Below are positions 59,653-64,000 of a stretch of DNA of 64,000 bases, in pieces (position 1 is the stretch's first letter; each line of letters starts with the position of its first letter). The position numbers and the translations under genes were made by a program. Origin of the DNA: Halorientalis regularis (GTDB lineage: Archaea; Halobacteriota; Halobacteria; Halobacteriales; Haloarculaceae); NCBI RefSeq assembly GCF_023698535.1, contig NZ_JALJCL010000005.1:1-64000 (forward strand). The letters run 5' to 3'. The notes under the pieces were generated by a model. That model did not search any database, was not told the origin of the DNA, and worked only from the letters and a program-made list of their open reading frames with translations.

Positions 59653-60120
59653 TTACTCGTCGTTGCCTTCCTGCTCTTGCATCTGGGCCATCTGCTGTTG
59701 CATCTGCTGTTGTTGCATCTGCTGGGCCTTCTCCTCGAGTTCGTCGCTCTCGGCCTCGACCTCGCTGATCTCCTCGCGGATGTCTTCGATCCGGTCGTCG
59801 AGGGTGTCTTTCTTGTTCTCCAGGGTATCGACGGCGTCGTTCTGGCCGCGCTCGGCCGCGTACCCGCCGCCCAGCGAGACGATGATTTCGTCGATGTCCT
59901 GGATCTCGGCGCGGACGTACGCGTCGCCGCCGAGGGGCACCTGCACCGTCTCGCCCGTTTCCAGCGTTTGAATGGCCTCGATGGCCTCGTCGATCTCGGT
60001 CTGTTCGGCCTGCAGCTCCTCGATCTCGGCTTCGAGGGACTCTTTCTCTTCTTCGAGGGCCTGGATCTCTTCGGCGAGCTGCTGGAGCTGGCCGCCGCCA
60101 CCGCCGCCACCGAGGCTCAT
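59653..60120 (-). CDS. pfdA: Prefoldin alpha subunit
   Basis: The 155-residue protein is a coiled coil at both ends (QLQQLAEEIQALEEEKESLE and DDRIEDIREEISEVEAESDE) around a beta hairpin with TVQVPLGGDAYVRAEIQDID and EIIVSLGGGYAAER. The Gln/Met-rich tail is typical of haloarchaea. It is part of the hexameric chaperone that holds unfolded proteins for the thermosome. ATG 60120 overlaps the L18a stop by 4 bases. Confidence 0.95.
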   Translation of the reverse strand: MSLGGGGGGGQLQQLAEEIQALEEEKESLEAEIEELQAEQTEIDEAIEAIQTLETGETVQVPLGGDAYVRAEIQDIDEIIVSLGGGYAAERGQNDAVDTLENKKDTLDDRIEDIREEISEVEAESDELEEKAQQMQQQQMQQQMAQMQEQEGNDE

Positions 60121-60290
60121 TGGGCCACCTCACTGACTTCGACCTGTGTGCGCTTCAGGCCGTGCTTGGAGCCGAACTCGGCGAAGGTGTGTTCGACCGC
60201 AACGTCCTCGTTCTCGGCTTCGATAGTCTTCTCGAACGATTCCCATCCATCGCGGGCCTGCCATCGACCACTGATGGTAAACTCGGTCAT
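60117..60290 (-). CDS. rpl18a: 50S ribosomal protein L18Ae (LX)
   Basis: The 57-residue protein MTEFTISGRWQARDGWESFE continues KTIEAENEDVAVEHTFAEFG and ends LKRTQVEVSEVAQ. It matches archaeal LX in length and in the SKHGLKR motif. It is part of the large ribosomal subunit. ATG 60290 gives the right length; the upstream extension is not homologous. It is coupled to prefoldin alpha and FtsY. Confidence 0.95.
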   Translation of the reverse strand: MTEFTISGRWQARDGWESFEKTIEAENEDVAVEHTFAEFGSKHGLKRTQVEVSEVAQ

Positions 60291-60342
60291 GTTCGGGACG
60301 TGCGGGACCGACGCGGAAGAATGTACCGACCTCACCTCTACC

Positions 60343-60552
60343 CTATTCCTCGGACGTATCGATCCCGAGTGCCGCGTTCAGGCCACAGAAACAGGTCACG
60401 GCGTTGAATCCGAACGCGAGCGCGCCGATCCCCGCGAGCAGTCCAGTGGTTCGGTTCCCCGTCCGAAGCGTGGCGACGGCGACGACCGTCAGGACGACCG
60501 CCAACAGTGCGCGCCCCGTCCGGTCGATGCCGCCGACGTTCGTCTCGGCCAT
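60343..60552 (-). CDS. DUF2892-type small membrane protein
   Basis: The 69-residue protein has two hydrophobic helices (RALLAVVLTVVAVATLR and GLLAGIGALAFGFNAVT). The CFCGLNAALGID segment before the end matches the YgaP-like inner-membrane DUF2892 family (C-P-L-Y-x-x-x-G pattern). Function unknown. It lies upstream of the L18a gene on the same strand with a 52-base gap. Confidence 0.75.
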   Translation of the reverse strand: MAETNVGGIDRTGRALLAVVLTVVAVATLRTGNRTTGLLAGIGALAFGFNAVTCFCGLNAALGIDTSEE

Positions 60553-60586
60553 ACGCGTCGTTGGGCCGCCAGGGACTTAATTTCGG

Positions 60587-61597
60587 TCACTCCGGCACGA
60601 GAACGGCCCGCCGGTCCACGTCGCCGTCCTCCAGTCGGTCGTAGGTCCCGACCAGATCCGCGAAGCCGACGGGTTCGACGCCCACGTCCAGCCGGCCCGC
60701 CTCGGCCAGATCCAGCACGTCCCGGAGCTGGTCGATACTACCCCAGAAGACGTTCGTACAGACGAGTTCGCTGCCCACGAGCGGGTTGAAGGAGAGCTCG
60801 AAGGAGCCACCGCCGATGCCGACGATGTAGAGCCGGCCCTGCGTGCCGAGCGCGTTCCCGCAGGCCTGCAGGGTCTCGTCTTTGCCGACGAAGTCGATGG
60901 CGGCGTCGGCCCCGTCGTCGGTGACGCGCCGCACGGCGCTCTGGATGGACTCCTGGGTCACGTCGATGGTCACGTCCGCGCCGAGGTCCTCGGCGAGCGC
61001 GAGTTTCTCGGCGTCCTGGTCGGCGGCGACGACCTGCGCGCCGGTCATGGCGGCGAACTGGACGCCGAACTGACCGAGGCCGCCGATTCCCACGATCAGG
61101 AGCGTGTCGGTCGGCGCGAGGTGATCACGGGCGCGCTGGACCGCGCGGTATGGGGTGAGCGCGGCGTCGGTCAGCGGCGCGGCCTCGACCGGATCGATCT
61201 CGGTCGGGAGGACGTATTTGGCGTCGGGGACGACCACGAAGTCCGCGAGCGCGCCGTCCTGCCCGATGCCGGCCCACTCCAGCACGTTACAGAGCTGGTC
61301 GTCGCCGCGGGTGCAGACCTCGCAGTGACCACACCCCCAGCCGCCGAAGACGACGGCGCTCGTACCCGGATCGAGGTGGTCGACGCCGGGGCCGGTCGCC
61401 GCGACCTCGCCGGCGGCCTCGTGGCCCAGCGTCCGCGGCGTCGGGATCGGCAGGTCGCCGTGCATCAGGTGCAGATCGGAGTGACAGAGCCCGCAGGCCG
61501 ACACGTCGATCAGGACCTCGCCCGGGCCGGGTTCGGGCCGGGGGACTTCCTCGACGACCAGCCCCTCGTCGGGACCGTGGAAGCGTGCGGCGCGCAC
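60587..61597 (-). CDS. Zinc-dependent alcohol dehydrogenase (MDR family)
   Basis: The 336-residue enzyme has catalytic Zn ligands in ACGLCHSDLHLMHGD and TLGHEAAGEV. The structural Zn cysteines are in GWGCGHCEVCTRGDDQLCN. The NAD(P) loop is LLIVGIGGLGQFGVQFAAMT, and ADQDAEKLALAEDLGAD follows, with an acidic residue that favours NAD. It oxidises alcohols; substrate unknown. ATG 61597 is the start. Confidence 0.9.
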   Translation of the reverse strand: MRAARFHGPDEGLVVEEVPRPEPGPGEVLIDVSACGLCHSDLHLMHGDLPIPTPRTLGHEAAGEVAATGPGVDHLDPGTSAVVFGGWGCGHCEVCTRGDDQLCNVLEWAGIGQDGALADFVVVPDAKYVLPTEIDPVEAAPLTDAALTPYRAVQRARDHLAPTDTLLIVGIGGLGQFGVQFAAMTGAQVVAADQDAEKLALAEDLGADVTIDVTQESIQSAVRRVTDDGADAAIDFVGKDETLQACGNALGTQGRLYIVGIGGGSFELSFNPLVGSELVCTNVFWGSIDQLRDVLDLAEAGRLDVGVEPVGFADLVGTYDRLEDGDVDRRAVLVPE

Positions 61598-61753
61598 GGT
61601 CAGTGCCCCTCCGTGGCGGTCGGTCGTGACTCTGTACTGGTCCCCGCTACCCGTCGTATCATGCTATCGGACAGGAACGGCTCCGGTCCAGTAAAGGAAC
61701 CCCCTCGTGAGGCGGGCAGTATAAGAGTGGGGGCGCGGCCCGGAAGGTGCGAC

Positions 61754-62647
61754 TCAGGCCCCGTCGTCGCGGCGCTGTTCCTCGTGGGCGCGCTCCCTGG
61801 CGCGCTCGCTGTCGTTGTAGCCGTCGACCACCTGCTGGAGCGACCCGGTCTCGACGGACAGGGCGGGCGCGGTCAACGGCGAGACGCTGACCTCACCCTC
61901 GACGAGGGCGCGGCGGTCCGACCCCACCGGATACCGCTCCCGGAGGTCCTCGTCGGCGGGGAACGGACTCTCCCAGCCGACCGTGTTGGGCCAGACCACG
62001 TCGCGGATGGCGATGTCACCGTCGCGTGGCTTGCCGATGTCGACCTCGTCGCGCTCGGCGGCCTCGTGTTCCACGTCCACCGCATAGTCGTGGTGCGGTT
62101 CGGTGAGCCGCATCGCGGACTCGGGTACGTCGACGGGCGCGTTGACGTTCAACACGTCGGCATCCTCGAACACCGGGCTGCTCTGGCTCCGGACGAGCAG
62201 TTCCCGAGCCACCTTCGCGGGGCGGCCGAAGTCGTACTCCTCGGGCGGGTGGACGAAGAAATCCTGGGCGTGGTAGGCGGAGATGGCGATGCCTGGCACG
62301 TCGAGGAAGGCGGCTTCGATGCAGGCACCCACAGTCCCCGAGCGGCCGACGACGTAGTTGCCGGCGTTGGGGCCGTGGTTACAACCGGCGACGACGAGGT
62401 CGAAGTCGGCGTCGAGGCCACCGATCCCGTAGGCCACGCAGTCGGCGGGCGTCCCGTCGATAGCGTAGCCCCAGGGGTGCTCCTCACGGGTGGTGCGGTG
62501 AGTCCGGGTCCGGCCCGTTCCGCTCTGGTTGTCCGTCGGTGCGACGACAGTCACCTCGGCGACCCCCGTCAGTTCCTCGTACAGCGCCGCCAGCCCGGGG
62601 GCGTCGATGCCGTCGTCGTTCGTCAACAGCACGTGGGGGGCAGTCAC
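61754..62647 (-). CDS. surE: 5'/3'-nucleotidase SurE
   Basis: The 297-residue protein starts at GTG 62647 (TAPHVLLTNDDGIDAPGLAA) and has the metal motif TNDDG, APTDNQSGTGRTRT, GTPADCVAYGIGGL and VAGCNHGPNAGNYVVGRSGT. This is the SurE phosphatase, which acts on nucleoside monophosphates. A long upstream frame is Arg-rich and not used. It is divergent from the MgtE-like genes with 122 bases between. Confidence 0.93.
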   Translation of the reverse strand: MTAPHVLLTNDDGIDAPGLAALYEELTGVAEVTVVAPTDNQSGTGRTRTHRTTREEHPWGYAIDGTPADCVAYGIGGLDADFDLVVAGCNHGPNAGNYVVGRSGTVGACIEAAFLDVPGIAISAYHAQDFFVHPPEEYDFGRPAKVARELLVRSQSSPVFEDADVLNVNAPVDVPESAMRLTEPHHDYAVDVEHEAAERDEVDIGKPRDGDIAIRDVVWPNTVGWESPFPADEDLRERYPVGSDRRALVEGEVSVSPLTAPALSVETGSLQQVVDGYNDSERARERAHEEQRRDDGA

Positions 62648-62769
62648 GGTCGGTGGTTGGGGCCCCGACGCGTCAGTCTTTCGGGCCTGTCGTGATTCCT
62701 GTCCACACGCACCACGGCAGTCGGCCGGGCTACCGGGGTTTTTGTCTCGGGGGTTCGTTGGGCCGGCCA

Positions 62770-63348
62770 ATGACCGTCCGCGAGGTCGCCGCCGAGGCCT
62801 ACCGCGAGGCGCTCCCGGTGCTGGCCGTGAGCGCGGTCGGTGGCCTGTTCGCCGGCGTCGTCCTCGGCGGGATGGAGGCGGAACTGCAGGCGGTCCCCGG
62901 TCTCCTGATGCTCGTCCCCGCCCTGCTGGCGACCCGCGGGAACGTCTACGGATCGCTGGGCGCGCGGCTCGCCTCCGCGCTCCACCAGGGGCTGATCGAG
63001 CCGACGCTGAACCTGGACGACGAGCGGTTGCGGGACGCGGTCGCGGCGGCGCTGGCGAACGGGGTCCTCGTGAGCCTCTTTGCGGCCGTGCTGGCGTTCG
63101 TCGTCCTCGCGGTGCTGGGACGGCGGGTCGCACCCGTCACCACGCTCCTCGGGATCGCCGGTATCGCCGGACTGATCTCCGGCCTCCTGCTGACGGCGGC
63201 GGTCGTCGGCGTCGTCTTCCTGGGGTATCGCCGCGGCTACAACCCCGACACACTCGCGGGGCCGGTCGTCACGACCACCGGCGACGTGGTCGGCGTCGCC
63301 ACACTCCTGCTCGCCACGCGAATCGTCCTCGGGCTGGGTGGGCTCTGA
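62770..63348 (+). CDS. MgtE-like divalent cation transporter membrane half 1
   Basis: The 192-residue protein has about five helices. The conserved ATRGNVYGSLGARLASALHQ and GPVVTTTGDVVGVATLLLA correspond to the metal-pore motifs of the MgtE integral membrane domain. It lacks the cytoplasmic N and CBS domains of bacterial MgtE, as is usual in haloarchaea where the domain is split in two genes. The next gene starts within the stop (TGATG). Confidence 0.85.
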   Translation: MTVREVAAEAYREALPVLAVSAVGGLFAGVVLGGMEAELQAVPGLLMLVPALLATRGNVYGSLGARLASALHQGLIEPTLNLDDERLRDAVAAALANGVLVSLFAAVLAFVVLAVLGRRVAPVTTLLGIAGIAGLISGLLLTAAVVGVVFLGYRRGYNPDTLAGPVVTTTGDVVGVATLLLATRIVLGLGGL

Positions 63349-63905
63349 TGGAGACGCGCTGGTCCCCCGGCGCGATCATGCGCACGATGCTCCCCATCCT
63401 GCTGGTCCTCACCGGCATCGAACTGGCGAGCGGGTTCGTCCTCGATACCTTCGAGGGCACACTCCTCAGGTACCCCTCCCTGCTGGTGCTGGTGCCCGTT
63501 ACCATCGGGATGGCGGGAAACCTCGGGAGCATCCTCGCGGCGCGGCTCTCGACGGTGGTCCACCTCGGCCTGCTCTCCTTCGAGCCGGACGACGAGTACC
63601 TGCTGGGCAACGCCGTCGCGACGTGCGGGCTGGCGCTGACGCTGTTCCCGCTGGTCGGGGCCGGCGCGTGGCTGGCCCAGACGCTCGTGGGTGGCTCCAG
63701 ACTGAGCGTCGGGACCGTCGTGCTGGTGGCGTCCGGAAGCGGCGCAGTGCTGGCGGTGCTGGCAGTGGTCGTGACGCTGGTGACGACCTACGCCGCCTAT
63801 CGGTTCGGGCTGGACCCCGACGACGTGGTGATTCCCGTCGTCACGAACGTCTGTGACGTGCTGGGCGTCGTGGTGCTGTTCACCGTCGTGCGACTCGTGG
63901 TGTGA
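63348..63905 (+). CDS. MgtE-like divalent cation transporter membrane half 2
   Basis: The 185-residue second half is METRWSPGAIMRTMLPILLV, with ITIGMAGNLGSILAARLSTV-like sequence (present as VPVTIGMAGNLGSILAARLS) and ending IPVVTNVCDVLGVVVLFTVV. It is homologous in layout to the first half and coupled to it (1-base overlap), so a heterodimer forming one pore is expected. Start ATG 63348. Confidence 0.85.
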   Translation: METRWSPGAIMRTMLPILLVLTGIELASGFVLDTFEGTLLRYPSLLVLVPVTIGMAGNLGSILAARLSTVVHLGLLSFEPDDEYLLGNAVATCGLALTLFPLVGAGAWLAQTLVGGSRLSVGTVVLVASGSGAVLAVLAVVVTLVTTYAAYRFGLDPDDVVIPVVTNVCDVLGVVVLFTVVRLVV

Positions 63906-63965
63906 GGGGCGGTGTGGCAGGCAGGATAGTCAGGGCTTTGACCGCCAGATTCCAAGGGACGCCAA

Positions 63966-64000
63966 ATGGCACCGGAGCCGACGGCGTTGCTGGTGGAGGT
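63966..64000 (+). CDS. Possible start of a further gene (cut by the window edge)
   Basis: ATG 63966 opens MAPEPTALLVEV to the window end, 61 bases after the MgtE-like gene. Only 11 complete codons are visible, so this is a weak call. Confidence 0.3.
   Translation, partial: MAPEPTALLVE

Noticed and set aside
58513-60789. 758-codon plus-strand frame
   Set aside because: Antisense of ftsY, prefoldin alpha and L18a, all clearly coding on the minus strand.
1-64000. tRNA, rRNA genes or CRISPR arrays
   Set aside because: No cloverleaf-like sequence, rRNA core or regularly spaced repeats were noticed on reading; a dedicated scan was not possible.

Overview
The window is chromosomal DNA from a halophilic archaeon (class Halobacteria). 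Predicted proteins are strongly acidic and base composition is GC-rich. The core genes are archaeal (SRP54, FtsY, prefoldin alpha, ribosomal protein L18a/LX, an XPD-like Fe-S helicase), lipoproteins carry Tat-type signals, and several genes use GTG or TTG starts or look leaderless. Genus cannot be fixed from the sequence alone.

Layout. Positions 1-9010 hold an IS630-type transposase fragment at the left edge and then ordinary core genes: 2H phosphoesterase, XPD/Rad3-like helicase, lipoprotein, CDF cation transporter, YfcE-type phosphoesterase, membrane-anchored HTH protein, M29 aminopeptidase. Positions 9145-49384 form an accessory island of about 40 kb. It is bounded by two directly repeated, decayed IS6-type transposase remnants (676 bp each, about 20 mismatches, no indels). 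A second, diverged copy of the 3' end of the aminopeptidase gene lies just outside the right remnant. Positions 49542-64000 return to core genes after a broken VapBC-like pair: SRP54, a membrane/propeller/pseudokinase protein, NirA plus an F420-hydrogenase beta-like protein, FtsY, prefoldin alpha, L18a, a zinc alcohol dehydrogenase, SurE and two MgtE-like membrane halves.

Function of the island. It encodes an almost complete route for purine salvage and catabolism. A BMP-type lipoprotein with one double-ATPase and two permeases probably imports nucleosides, and an NCS2 permease imports xanthine/uracil-type bases. Three amidohydrolases of the guanine/cytosine/MTA deaminase type can deaminate bases. 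A molybdenum hydroxylase of the xanthine dehydrogenase family is encoded in two distant pieces: FAD subunit, XdhC and a MocA-like protein at 10.9-14.0 kb, and Fe-S plus Mo subunits at 37.9-41.0 kb. Urate oxidase, HIU hydrolase, OHCU decarboxylase, an allantoinase-like cyclic amidohydrolase and an allantoate-amidohydrolase-like M20 enzyme then carry urate to ureidoglycolate. Interleaved is an oxygenase block (Rieske oxygenase alpha and beta, Rieske ferredoxin, ACMSD-like amidohydrolase, GMC oxidoreductase, cupin, aldehyde dehydrogenase) whose substrate is unknown. Other unexpected members are a divergent ribosomal protein S17e paralogue, an RdfA/archaeal SMC-related pair and two putative DNA-binding proteins. 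Intergenic regions in the island carry several palindromes and a repeated TGCCACA/TGTGGCA motif that may be its regulatory signals.

No tRNA, rRNA or CRISPR array was seen.
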